A stretch of DNA of 33,872 bases, from the NCBI GenBank assembly GCA_913048495.1, contig CAJWWA010000007.1:1-33872 (forward strand), in the 5' to 3' direction. Source of the DNA: an uncultured Halieaceae bacterium (GTDB lineage Bacteria; Pseudomonadota; Gammaproteobacteria; Pseudomonadales; Halieaceae). Position numbers and translations under genes: made by a program. A model generated the notes under the pieces. That model was not told the DNA's origin. It was given only the letters and a program-made list of their open reading frames with translations, and ran no database searches. Positions 25,501 through 32,089 of the stretch are shown here, piece after piece. Position 1 is the stretch's first letter, and every line of letters begins with the position of its first letter.

Positions 25501-26198
25501 ACCGGCTGGTAACGACCAAGTACAATCCGGCGCGGACCTGGACGGCGGAGAACTCCGTGGGTATCGGCGGCTCCTACCTCTGCGTCTACGGTATGGAAGG
25601 CCCCGGGGGCTACCAGTTCGTTGGTCGCACCCTGCAGATGTGGAACCGCTATCGCTCTACACCGGAATTCAGTCGCCGCTGGCTGCTGAAGTTTTTCGAC
25701 CAGCTGCGGTTCTTCGAGGTCAGTGCCGAAGAACTGCAGCAGATCCGGGCAGATTTCCTGGTGGGGAACTACCCGCTGCAGGTGGAGCAGGCCGAGTTTG
25801 ACCTCGAGGCCTACGACCGGTTCCTGTCGGCTAACCGGTCAGGGATCGAGGCCTTCGAGGCATCGCGCAACCGGGCCTTCGATGCGGAGCTGAATGCCTG
25901 GAAGGCGGCAGGGGAGTTTCACTATGAGCCGGCCCAAGTGCCGAGGCCCCCGGCCGAGGAGCCGATGCCGGCGCACTTCCGGAAAATCGAAAGTCCGGTG
26001 TCGGGCAGCGTATGGCAGGTGGTCGTCGACACGGCGCAACGCGTCGAGGCGGGCGAGTGCCTGCTGATCCTCGAGTCCATGAAGATGGAGATCGAGGTGA
26101 AGGCGCCGGTGGCCGGGACGGTGCGGCACATCGCGCGAGCTGCGGGAACGGCGGTGCTGCCGGGTCAGTCGCTGGTCTACCTGGAGCCCATGGTATGA
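22584..26198 (+). CDS. Biotin-dependent guanidine (urea) carboxylase
   Basis: A 1204-residue single-chain carboxylase. Residues 1-450 are biotin carboxylase (HPGYGFLSEN 84-93, KSSAGGGGIGM 162-172, EVNTRLQVEHGVTE about 292-305). Residues about 458-760 are a KipA/AHS2-like domain (SGGTLTTVQDYPG). Residues about 800-1020 are a KipI/AHS1-like domain, with GMEGPGGYQFVGRT. The C-terminal biotin carrier has ESMKMEIEV, and K1167 is the biotin site. ATP, bicarbonate and guanidine would give carboxyguanidine. The presence of both DUF1989 deiminase genes upstream favours guanidine over urea. Literature ties the preference to one Asp/Asn position in the carboxyltransferase domain, which I could not place with certainty here. 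The ATG at 22584 is preferred over an in-frame TTG at 22575. Confidence 0.9.
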   Translation: MNKSSAASRVLIANRGAVAVRIQRTLRDMGIDPVVVYHEADRESLHVQQSPLHFSLGSGSVQDTYLNAGRLIETALEAGAWAVHPGYGFLSENAEFVRACEAAGLVFLGPTPQQIEAFGLKHRARELARGSGVPLVPGTGELASVEEALAAAGNIGYPVMLKSSAGGGGIGMAVCRDADALNRAWDSVRQVSRSNFADSTLFLEKFIERARHIEVQVFGDGAGRALAIGERDCSAQRRNQKVLEETPAPGLDAAQRQRLHDTAVRLLEAVSYRSAGTVEFILDDDTGEFYFLEVNTRLQVEHGVTEEVWGVDLVRWMVELGQGVLPELTTLAAGLAPRGHAIQARVYAEDPWKDFQPCAGLLTEVSLPEPVGGALRVDHWIETGVEVSGLFDPMLAKLIVRAEDRETSLKRLLESVEASRISGIETNLAYLGALLRSEPVREGRCLTSTLAGIRVPSQAIEVISGGTLTTVQDYPGRTGYWGVGVPPSGPFDSLSFRLGNRLLGNPENAAGLEITLQGPELAFRSPRCFVLAGSVFEAFIDDEAVAPWQVVCAQAGQTLRIGSPRGRGVRVYLLVEGGLDCPEYLGSRSTFTLGRFGGHAGRALRAGDVLRLSCPHGSAKPGVILPEALTPEDSETWQLHVIPGPQGSTEYFSEDYLQAFYSADWRVHYNSSRTGVRLVGPKPDWARSDGGEAGMHPSNIHDNAYAIGTIDFTGDMPVILGPDGPSLGGFVCPATVIEADLWKIGRLSAGDLVRFVPVTLEGAVAALERQKREIAELRAIPSRLVRAPAVEPEMHRFEANGVAITVRRSGDGWLLVEYGPPVLDIRLRFHAHRLMLSLQQEPLPGMLELTPGIRSLQVRYSPLAVEAPRLLQALVDRILTVAEQPAETVSSRIIHLPLSWDDPACHAAIEKYQKSVRADAPWYPSNIEFIRRINGLDSVDDVRRIVFDASYLVMGLGDVYLGAPVAAPLDPRHRLVTTKYNPARTWTAENSVGIGGSYLCVYGMEGPGGYQFVGRTLQMWNRYRSTPEFSRRWLLKFFDQLRFFEVSAEELQQIRADFLVGNYPLQVEQAEFDLEAYDRFLSANRSGIEAFEASRNRAFDAELNAWKAAGEFHYEPAQVPRPPAEEPMPAHFRKIESPVSGSVWQVVVDTAQRVEAGECLLILESMKMEIEVKAPVAGTVRHIARAAGTAVLPGQSLVYLEPMV

Positions 26199-28009
26199 GC
26201 GGGCTGCCTACACTGCCCGATATTCCAAAGCTTGAAGCCGGCTACCGGAAAGGGTGCTTTACGCCGCGGCAGGTCATTGCGGATGCGCTTGCCAGGGCGG
26301 CCCGCTTTGAGGACAGGAATATTTTCACCTTCCGCCCCGAAATAGACGCCCTGATGCCCTGGCTGTCGAGGCTGGAGGATGCTGAGCCCGAGTCCCTGCC
26401 CCTCTTCGGCATTCCGTTCCTGGTGAAGGACAACATCGATGTGGCCGGCATGCCGACCACCGCGGCCTGCGTACCTTTCGCCTACACCCCGGACCGCAGC
26501 GCGTTCGTCGTCCAGCGCCTTGTGGACGCAGGTGCGATTCCAATCGGCAAGACCAACATGGATCAATTCGCTACCGGGCTGGTGGGCACGAGATCGCCCC
26601 AGTGGGGCGTATGCCGCAACGCCCTGGATCCCGGGTGGATTGCCGGCGGCTCCAGTGCGGGCTCAGCGGTGGGTGTGGCGCTCGGCCTCGCCAGCTTCTC
26701 GCTTGGCACAGACACGGCGGGGTCAGGGCGCGTGCCCGCCATGTTGAACAACGTCGTTGGCCTCAAGCCCAGCCGGGGCCTGCTTTCCATGAGCGGCATC
26801 GTGCCCGCCTGCCGCTCGCTGGACTGTCCCAGCGTGTTCGCACTTACTGCAGCCGATGCCAGGCGGGTTTTCGAGGTGGCCGTAGACCGTGATCGGGAAG
26901 ACCCCTGGTCTCGCGAAAATCCCTTTTCCAACTCGGTCCGAGCCGCGGGTTTGCCGACGGGCACCCTTCGGCTGGGCGTACCGATCGAATCACAGCTTGA
27001 ATTCTTCGGCGACACTGGCAATGCGGGCTGCTATGCCGCCGCGGTGGAGGCATGGATTGAACTCGGTGCGGAGACGGAGGAGGTCGATATCGCGCCACTG
27101 CTTGCAGCGGCCCGCCTGCTCTACGATGGTCCCTGGGTTGCGGAACGGTATCTCGCGGTTGAGGACGTTTTCGAGCAGCTCGGTGATGCTATGGACCCCG
27201 CCGTGCGCGCTATCCTCGAGCCGTCGCCCGATTTGCGCACCGTGGATGCCTGGCGCGCAGCTTATGCCCTGCAGCGCTGCCGTGTTGCCGCCGAGCGGCT
27301 CTTCGACGGCATAGACGCGCTGCTGTTGCCCACCGCACCGACCAGCTACCGCATTGAGGAGGTGCTGGCGGAGCCGCTTGCCCTGAATACCCGTATGGGT
27401 TTCTACACCAATTTCATGAATCTGCTGGATCTTTGCGGTGTAGCGGTACCGGCGGGTATGAATACTGCCGGCCGGCCCTTTGGTGTCACGCTCGCAGCCC
27501 CGGCCATGCGCGACCAGGCGCTGCTGGGTCTTGCTGAATGGTGGCAGGCCAGCCAGGGGCTGCCCGCAGGTGCGACCGGGCAGGTTCCTGCGCTTGTTAC
27601 ACCATCGCCTTCCCGGTATTCCGCCCGCGTCGATGTCGCCGTGTGCGGCGCTCATCTGGACGGTCTTCCCCTGAACTGGCAGTTGGTCGAGCGGGGCGGG
27701 AAGCTCGTTGAAAAGACCCTGACGATGAGCTGCTACCGGCTCTATGCCCTGCCCGGCGGACCTCCCCTGCGGCCGGGGCTGCTGCGCGACGAAAATGCCG
27801 GCACCGCTATCGAGGTCGAAGTCTGGTCTCTGCCAGCCACTGAATTCGGCAGCTTCGTGGCAGCGATTCCGCGACCGCTGGGCATCGGTCAGGTCGAGCT
27901 GGAGTCCGGGTGCTGGGTCAGTGGTTTCCTGTGCGAGCCAGCGGGGCTGGAGGGAGCCACGGATATCAGCTCCCTGGGCTCATGGCGAGCCTATCTGGCG
28001 ATGCAGTAA
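26195..28009 (+). CDS. atzF: Allophanate hydrolase
   Basis: A 604-residue AtzF-type amidase that hydrolyses allophanate to ammonia and CO2. The amidase-signature triad is present: K78 (FLVKDN), cis-Ser S153 (GGSSAGSA) and nucleophile S177 (GTDTAGSGR), with the expected 24-residue spacing between the serines. The C-terminal domain (about 445-604) is the one found in AtzF and in urea amidolyases, not in plain amidases. The ATG overlaps the carboxylase stop as ATGA. It completes the four-gene pathway and is the last gene of the operon. A G-C-rich imperfect hairpin lies near 28062-28078, but it has no T-run. Confidence 0.95.
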   Translation: MSGLPTLPDIPKLEAGYRKGCFTPRQVIADALARAARFEDRNIFTFRPEIDALMPWLSRLEDAEPESLPLFGIPFLVKDNIDVAGMPTTAACVPFAYTPDRSAFVVQRLVDAGAIPIGKTNMDQFATGLVGTRSPQWGVCRNALDPGWIAGGSSAGSAVGVALGLASFSLGTDTAGSGRVPAMLNNVVGLKPSRGLLSMSGIVPACRSLDCPSVFALTAADARRVFEVAVDRDREDPWSRENPFSNSVRAAGLPTGTLRLGVPIESQLEFFGDTGNAGCYAAAVEAWIELGAETEEVDIAPLLAAARLLYDGPWVAERYLAVEDVFEQLGDAMDPAVRAILEPSPDLRTVDAWRAAYALQRCRVAAERLFDGIDALLLPTAPTSYRIEEVLAEPLALNTRMGFYTNFMNLLDLCGVAVPAGMNTAGRPFGVTLAAPAMRDQALLGLAEWWQASQGLPAGATGQVPALVTPSPSRYSARVDVAVCGAHLDGLPLNWQLVERGGKLVEKTLTMSCYRLYALPGGPPLRPGLLRDENAGTAIEVEVWSLPATEFGSFVAAIPRPLGIGQVELESGCWVSGFLCEPAGLEGATDISSLGSWRAYLAMQ

Positions 28010-28145
28010 ATCCGGCACAGGCTGCAGGGGATTCTGCGAGCGTCCTACCCGTTAACTCGACCAGATCCCGACGGGGTCGCCCGGGCCGCGCGGACTTTGC
28101 TGGTGATAAACCGCCCTGTGTGCTTCGAGGGCGCTGTCGGTGGAG

Positions 28146-28781
28146 TCAATCGAGATACCGGGCGAGATAGGCTTCCTGCATGGCGTACAGTTCTTCCAGA
28201 TAACGCTGTGCTTCATTGCCCCGGAGCTGGAAGAAAGTGTCGCCACCTGCATTCAGCGCGCTGACAGCAGCGTGCGCGACTGCCTGCAGCTGCGCTCTTG
28301 AATGCCGGCAGCCGCGCGCGACCAGCGCGCTGCTGAAGCGCGCACACATTTCTTCGAAAATCGACTGGTGTAAGTCCCTCAGTTCCGGAGTGGCGTTGAT
28401 CGCCTGCAGTACGCTCACGCTGCCTGGTACTTTATTCGCCTTGCGCATCCAGTTGTCGATGGTTCTGCGCAGCACCGGTCGCCAGTCGACGCTGCGGTCT
28501 GCCAGGGCAGCATAGAAGGGCTCGTTCCAGCTGTTCCACTGTACCGCCAACTGCTCGGTCAGCGCCGCAATGACTGCGTACTTGTTGGGGAAGTAACGGT
28601 AGACAGTGCGCACCCGCAGCCCGGCCTGCTCGGCCAGCAGGTTGGTGTTGAAGCCGTCAATGCCGGTCTCGTCGAGCAGCTGCGCAGCGGTCTCGATGAT
28701 CAGGTGCCAGGTTTCCCGGGCACGGGCCTGCACGGGTTCGGCCCGGCGTTGGAGAGCTTTGGAGGGCTTCGCGTTGGCCAT
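28146..28781 (-). CDS. TetR-family transcriptional regulator
   Basis: A 211-residue TetR-type repressor. The helix-turn-helix is clear at about 46-68 (TNLLAEQAGLRVRTVYRYFP), preceded by the usual first helix (ARETWHLIIETAAQLLDETG). The C-terminal ligand and dimerisation part (about 75-211) is all-helical with no recognised ligand. The start chosen is ATG 28781; an open frame continues upstream across the repeat region but is not expected to be coding. It is divergent from the second NicX-like gene (96 bases between starts), and a tandem repeat in the gap is a plausible operator. Its stop converges on the allophanate hydrolase stop, with 136 bases between. Confidence 0.9.
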   Translation of the reverse strand: MANAKPSKALQRRAEPVQARARETWHLIIETAAQLLDETGIDGFNTNLLAEQAGLRVRTVYRYFPNKYAVIAALTEQLAVQWNSWNEPFYAALADRSVDWRPVLRRTIDNWMRKANKVPGSVSVLQAINATPELRDLHQSIFEEMCARFSSALVARGCRHSRAQLQAVAHAAVSALNAGGDTFFQLRGNEAQRYLEELYAMQEAYLARYLD

Positions 28782-28796
28782 GGTCGGGTAGTGTAC

Positions 28797-28825
28797 TTGA
28801 CGTCGAGTCAATAAGGGAGTAAATA
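28797..28825 (+). promoter_or_regulatory. Candidate promoter of NicX-like copy 2
   Basis: TTGACG (28797-28802) is a five-of-six -35 match, and TAAATA (28820-28825) lies 17 bases downstream as a weak -10. TTGAC (28797-28801) and GTCAA (28807-28811) also form a dyad around the -35. The -10 falls inside the first operator repeat, so a bound TetR protein would block it. Confidence 0.35.
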
Positions 28826-28855
28826 CTTCCCTTAAAGGTAGTAAATACTTAACTT
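28814..28855. repeat. Tandem 20-bp repeat, probable TetR operator
   Basis: Two copies of a 20-base unit occur at 28814-28833 and 28836-28855, matching at 17 of 20 positions, with a 22-base period (two helical turns). Each holds AGTAAATACTT, whose core AGTA-AA-TACT is a perfect dyad. The first copy also has AAGGGA/TCCCTT as outer arms, off-centre by half a base. The repeats sit between the TetR gene and the second NicX-like gene. I infer two TetR dimer sites that control both promoters. Confidence 0.6.
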
Positions 28856-28877
28856 TTGCCTGCTGCGAGGATACTTC

Positions 28878-29963
28878 ATGGCGCACATTTCACCCGACAC
28901 CGCTTCTCGCCTGAAGCCTGATCTGCTGCCTGTCGTCCATACGCTCTATACCCAGATGTGCAACCTGCAGCCGGGGGAGAAAGTGCTGGTGATCAGCGAT
29001 GCCCGCACACCTTTCGAGCTGGTAGCAGCCTTCCAGGGAATGGCCATGACGCTGGGCGCAGAAGCCGTCGTCATCGAGGCCTCGATTCCCTACGGCGGGC
29101 CCACCTACCAGCCGGGCGCTTCCTGGTCTTCAATGGTGGCAGCAGCGGCGCTGGAGGCGAACCTGATCATCGACCTTGCCGTGGGCTACGCGGAGTTTAT
29201 CTCCGCTGCCATGGACCGCGGTGCTCGGGTGCTGATGCCGGGCGACGGGATCGGTGGTCCCTACCTTGATGACATGCTGATCCGCAACATCCGTGACGTT
29301 GATATCCACGCGCTCCGACGCAGCGCCGGGCGCATCGCGCAAAGGTTTACCGAAGCATCGAAGATCAGCCTCATAACGGGCGGTTCGGACCTGTTGGAAA
29401 TCGATATTTCCGGCCTGCGGGGCGAGCCGGTAGACGGCTTCCTCTGGGACCCTGACAAGGGAGAGTTCAAGAGCAACTACGAGATCATGCCGCCCGCCCA
29501 GCCGGGGGTCATGATTCCGAAAGGCCGCGCCAACGGAACCGTCTGCGTAGAGGGCGTGGTGCTGTGGCACCAGGTTTACCATGAGTGCCCCCGTGAGGAC
29601 CTGCGGCTGACCTTCGAGAACAGCCGGCTTGTGGACCTGCAGGGTGACCGCAACCTGGCCAATCGAGTGCGCCGCTGGCTGGAGACGCTTGGCGACGACG
29701 GTGCCTGGGAAGGCCCGAATCACTTCAATATCGGCATCAACCCCAATGCGATGCTCAGCCAGAACCAGGAATGGGAGCGAATCTACGGTTCCGTTACCTG
29801 TGGTATGGGTGACATGAGCACTGCCGGAAAACTGCTCTCGGCCGGTTCAAGCATGGAGTATGCGGCCTCCAGCGTGCATTGGGACTGGACTATTCTGCAG
29901 CCGGAAATCCTTCTCGACGATGAAGTGCTGGTTCGTGGCGGTGTCGTCCACGACGCAGAGTGA
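28878..29963 (+). CDS. NicX/M29-like metalloprotein, copy 2
   Basis: A 361-residue paralog of the protein at 13354-14433. Shared blocks are QMCNLQPGEKVLVISDARTP (27-46), IIDLAVGYAEF, RVLMPGDGIGG, DVDIHALRR, ISGLRGEPVDGFLWDPDK and IPKGRANG. Candidate metal ligands are H282 (NHFNIGIN) and H334/D336 (VHWD), the same layout as copy 1 and NicX. The M29 Glu position is again Arg (KGRANG, 215-220). These features fit a single-metal enzyme better than a two-metal aminopeptidase, but activity is unproven. GCGAGG precedes ATG 28878. It is controlled, by inference, by the divergent TetR gene. Nearest neighbours are the guanidine operon and a GNAT gene. Confidence 0.75.
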   Translation: MAHISPDTASRLKPDLLPVVHTLYTQMCNLQPGEKVLVISDARTPFELVAAFQGMAMTLGAEAVVIEASIPYGGPTYQPGASWSSMVAAAALEANLIIDLAVGYAEFISAAMDRGARVLMPGDGIGGPYLDDMLIRNIRDVDIHALRRSAGRIAQRFTEASKISLITGGSDLLEIDISGLRGEPVDGFLWDPDKGEFKSNYEIMPPAQPGVMIPKGRANGTVCVEGVVLWHQVYHECPREDLRLTFENSRLVDLQGDRNLANRVRRWLETLGDDGAWEGPNHFNIGINPNAMLSQNQEWERIYGSVTCGMGDMSTAGKLLSAGSSMEYAASSVHWDWTILQPEILLDDEVLVRGGVVHDAE

Positions 29964-30062
29964 TATTTACGGAAGCCCCGCCTCGCAATCTCGCCGCGTT
30001 TGTGCGCGGGATTCCGGCAGAATTGCGTACGAGAGGGAGTCGAAGAGGGCTGCCCTCCAGGC

Positions 30063-30590
30063 TCAGGTCGATTCCTTTCCTGCTGGGTCGACCAGGACGT
30101 CGTAAGCACAATGAGCACCGAAATCGCCAAGATTGATGGTGCCGGTTGCCACGGCTCCCATTGATTCCACGAGCGCTCGAGCGTGCCTGTTTTCCGGTGC
30201 GATATAGCACACGACACGGCCTATTTCAGGAAAACAGCAAGCGTGCTCCAGCACCGCTTCCAGTGCTTCCGGCGGGTATCCTTTCTCGTAGGCATCTTCT
30301 GTGAACCAGAAGGCCAGTTCGGTAGCGTCCCAGTCCCAGGGCTGCCAATAGCCCGCGCAACCGATGAGACCATGATCAGATGAGCACTCTACAGCCCAGA
30401 CACCGAATCCCCGGAGCTCCCAGTGCCCGATCATGCTGGCCAGGTGTCGCCAGGCCTGCGCCTCGTTCAGCTTCCCCCCGTAGTGTTTAGCGGTTGCTTC
30501 CTGGCAGAGGAAGCTGGAGTAGAAATCGAAGTCGCCTCGGCACCACTGGCGTAGCCGCACACTTTCGCCCTCGATCTGTAAAGGCCTCAT
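30063..30590 (-). CDS. GNAT-family N-acetyltransferase
   Basis: A 175-residue acetyltransferase of the RimJ/RimL-like (Acetyltransf_3) group. Typical features are the start ESVRLRQWCRGDFDFY (8-23), the strand VWAVECSSDHGLIGCAGYWQ, ELAFWFTEDAYEKGYPPEAL (the usual E-L-x-(Y/W)-x-(L/F) then GYxxEA block) and a late NRHARALVESMGA, which fits the terminal AcCoA-proximal segment ENxxSxxVxExxG. The acceptor is unknown. The start is ATG 30590 with a weak ribosome-binding site. It sits 14 bases behind frdD on the same strand, so read-through from frd is possible, but its base composition matches the lower-GC block. Confidence 0.85.
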   Translation of the reverse strand: MRPLQIEGESVRLRQWCRGDFDFYSSFLCQEATAKHYGGKLNEAQAWRHLASMIGHWELRGFGVWAVECSSDHGLIGCAGYWQPWDWDATELAFWFTEDAYEKGYPPEALEAVLEHACCFPEIGRVVCYIAPENRHARALVESMGAVATGTINLGDFGAHCAYDVLVDPAGKEST

Positions 30591-30604
30591 ACTCGAGCGA
30601 GCCA

Positions 30605-30946
30605 CTATCGCACCAGCAGCCAGCTGGCGCTGGCGATGGTGAGCACCGTGGCGCTGCCGTAGCAAAGCAGTGCGACCAGGCCGTGGGGCAGGGGGACGTG
30701 CAGTTCCTGCAGGCCGTGATGCAGCCGGTGCACCGTGTGGTAAAGCGGCAGCGCGATCACCGCGAGGAGAAAAAGCTTGCCCAGCGGGTGCGCGATGAAC
30801 GCATCCACGGCGTGCCAGGTTGCGACCGGCTCGCCGAAGGGGAGCAGGAACCCGGTGGTGAACACCAGTCCCGGCCCGATGAGCGCGAGCAGCATGCCGC
30901 CGGCGCCGAAGAGGCTCCAGGCGATGGGTTCGTTGGAGCGCTTCAC
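30605..30946 (-). CDS. frdD: Fumarate reductase membrane subunit D
   Basis: A 113-residue membrane anchor with three hydrophobic helices (about 9-35, 55-72, 90-112). KRSNEPIAWSLFGAGGMLLA at the N-terminus and PLYHTVHRLHHGL in the middle follow enterobacterial FrdD closely. With FrdC it holds the FrdAB catalytic dimer to the membrane and binds menaquinol. Its ATG overlaps the frdC stop (ATGA). It is the last frd gene, and its stop marks the right edge of the lower-GC block. Confidence 0.93.
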   Translation of the reverse strand: MKRSNEPIAWSLFGAGGMLLALIGPGLVFTTGFLLPFGEPVATWHAVDAFIAHPLGKLFLLAVIALPLYHTVHRLHHGLQELHVPLPHGLVALLCYGSATVLTIASASWLLVR

Positions 30947-31341
30947 GAGCCTGCCCCCCCGAGGGGCCAGCTGGCGAGGGCCGCGCCGACGATGACCGCG
31001 GACCCGATCAGCGCCGCGACCTGGTGCCCGCGCTTGATCGTGGGCCCGCTGATGCCCGGTACCACCAGCAGCTTGGGCACGAGCTCGATCCAGGTGATCG
31101 CGTGCAGAACGCAGGCGGCCGCGGCGAGCGCGTGGAACGCGAGCCAGCCGGGCGACTGCATCGCTTCCAGCCAGCGGGTGAAGGCGAGCTGCCCCTGCGT
31201 GTAGCGATAGAGGCCGCTAACCAGCACCAGGGCGTAGACAAACAGCGGCAGGGCCGTCGCCTCCCGCAGCAGGTAGCGGCGGTAGGCCGGGTTGTGCTGC
31301 CACCAGTTCCAGCGCTGGGCCGGCCGCCAGGGTCTACGCAT
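30943..31341 (-). CDS. frdC: Fumarate reductase membrane subunit C
   Basis: A 132-residue membrane anchor with three helices (about 30-48, 65-85, 105-128). YLLREATALP (23-32) matches the E. coli REGTAVP region, which carries the glutamate near the quinol site, and VLHAITWIELVPK (80-92) matches the LLHTKTWFELAPK segment that carries the proximal histidine. These identify FrdC rather than SdhC, which has a haem b and a different sequence. The gene overlaps frdB by 8 bases. Confidence 0.93.
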   Translation of the reverse strand: MRRPWRPAQRWNWWQHNPAYRRYLLREATALPLFVYALVLVSGLYRYTQGQLAFTRWLEAMQSPGWLAFHALAAAACVLHAITWIELVPKLLVVPGISGPTIKRGHQVAALIGSAVIVGAALASWPLGGAGS

Positions 31342-32089
31342 CGCGCTTGCCTCCCGCCAGTCGAAGCAGGTTCAGCCCGTAGTTGATGGTGGAGGCCACC
31401 TTGCCCCGGTTTACCGCCGCGGCCGGGTCCACGTCCTTGGGGCAGACTTCCGAGCAGTAGCCGACGAAGGTGCAGCGCCAGACGCCCTCGTCCGCGTTGA
31501 GGAAGGGCATGCGCTCGGCACTGCCCTCGTCGCGGGAGTCGAGGTTGTAGCGCAGCGCCAGGGTCAGCGCCGCCGGCCCCAGGAAGCTGTCGTCGCGACC
31601 GAACTGCGGGCAGGCGGCGTAGCAGAGGCCGCAGTTGATGCACTGGCTGAACTGCTGGTAGCGCTCGAGCTCCGCCGGTGTCTGCCGGTATTCGCCCTCC
31701 GCGACCGGGCGCTCGGCCTCGTGGAACATCCACGGCTTCACCGTTTCCAGGTGCCCCATGAAGCCCTCGAGGTCGACGACGAGGTCGCGCTCCACCGGGA
31801 AGTGATCCAGGGCCCGCAGGTGCAGTTCGCCGCGGCCCGCGAACTCGCGCAGGAAGGTCTTGCAGCCGAGCCGGGGCTCGCCGTCGATCATGACGCCGCA
31901 GCTGCCGCAGATGGCCATGCGGCAGGACCAGCGGTAGGACAGCGTCGGATCCAGCTCGTCCTTGATGTAGTTGAGTGCCTCGAGGACCGACAGGTCCGCG
32001 CTCAGCGGTACGTCGTAGCGCTGCTCCGTCGGCGCGTCGTCTTCGCCGGGCCGGTAGCGCGCCACGTAGATGGCGATGCTGTCGCTCAT
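31334..32089 (-). CDS. frdB: Fumarate reductase iron-sulfur subunit
   Basis: A 251-residue electron-transfer subunit. All cluster ligands are seen: the [2Fe-2S] cysteines C56, C61, C64 and C76; a CINCGLCYAACP motif with C150, C153, C156 and C160; and C206, C212 and C216 in WRCTFVGYCSEVCP. The spacing equals E. coli FrdB shifted by about two residues, so [4Fe-4S] and [3Fe-4S] clusters are expected. It passes electrons from menaquinol (through FrdCD) to FAD in FrdA. Its ATG overlaps the frdA stop as ATGA, an operon with strict coupling. Confidence 0.96.
   Translation of the reverse strand: MSDSIAIYVARYRPGEDDAPTEQRYDVPLSADLSVLEALNYIKDELDPTLSYRWSCRMAICGSCGVMIDGEPRLGCKTFLREFAGRGELHLRALDHFPVERDLVVDLEGFMGHLETVKPWMFHEAERPVAEGEYRQTPAELERYQQFSQCINCGLCYAACPQFGRDDSFLGPAALTLALRYNLDSRDEGSAERMPFLNADEGVWRCTFVGYCSEVCPKDVDPAAAVNRGKVASTINYGLNLLRLAGGKRDA

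Larger units (their letters stand above)
8849..30604. other. Lower-GC block, probable accessory island
   Basis: Hand-counted 60-base lines outside this block are about 75-82% GC (1321, 7021 and 32641), whereas lines inside are about 48-63% (13621, 17041, 21541, 25201, 30361). Genes inside are catabolic, transport and regulatory; genes outside are housekeeping or respiratory. The left limit falls somewhere in the gap after the desaturase start. The right limit is the 14-base gap between GNAT and frdD. No integrase, transposase or flanking repeat is visible, so the island reading is inference. Confidence 0.5.

Noticed and set aside
29994-30057. Hairpins CCGCG/CGCGG (29994-30009) and GAGGG/CCCTC (30045-30057) after NicX-like copy 2
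   Set aside because: Stems of five pairs without a following T-run are common by chance at this GC content.
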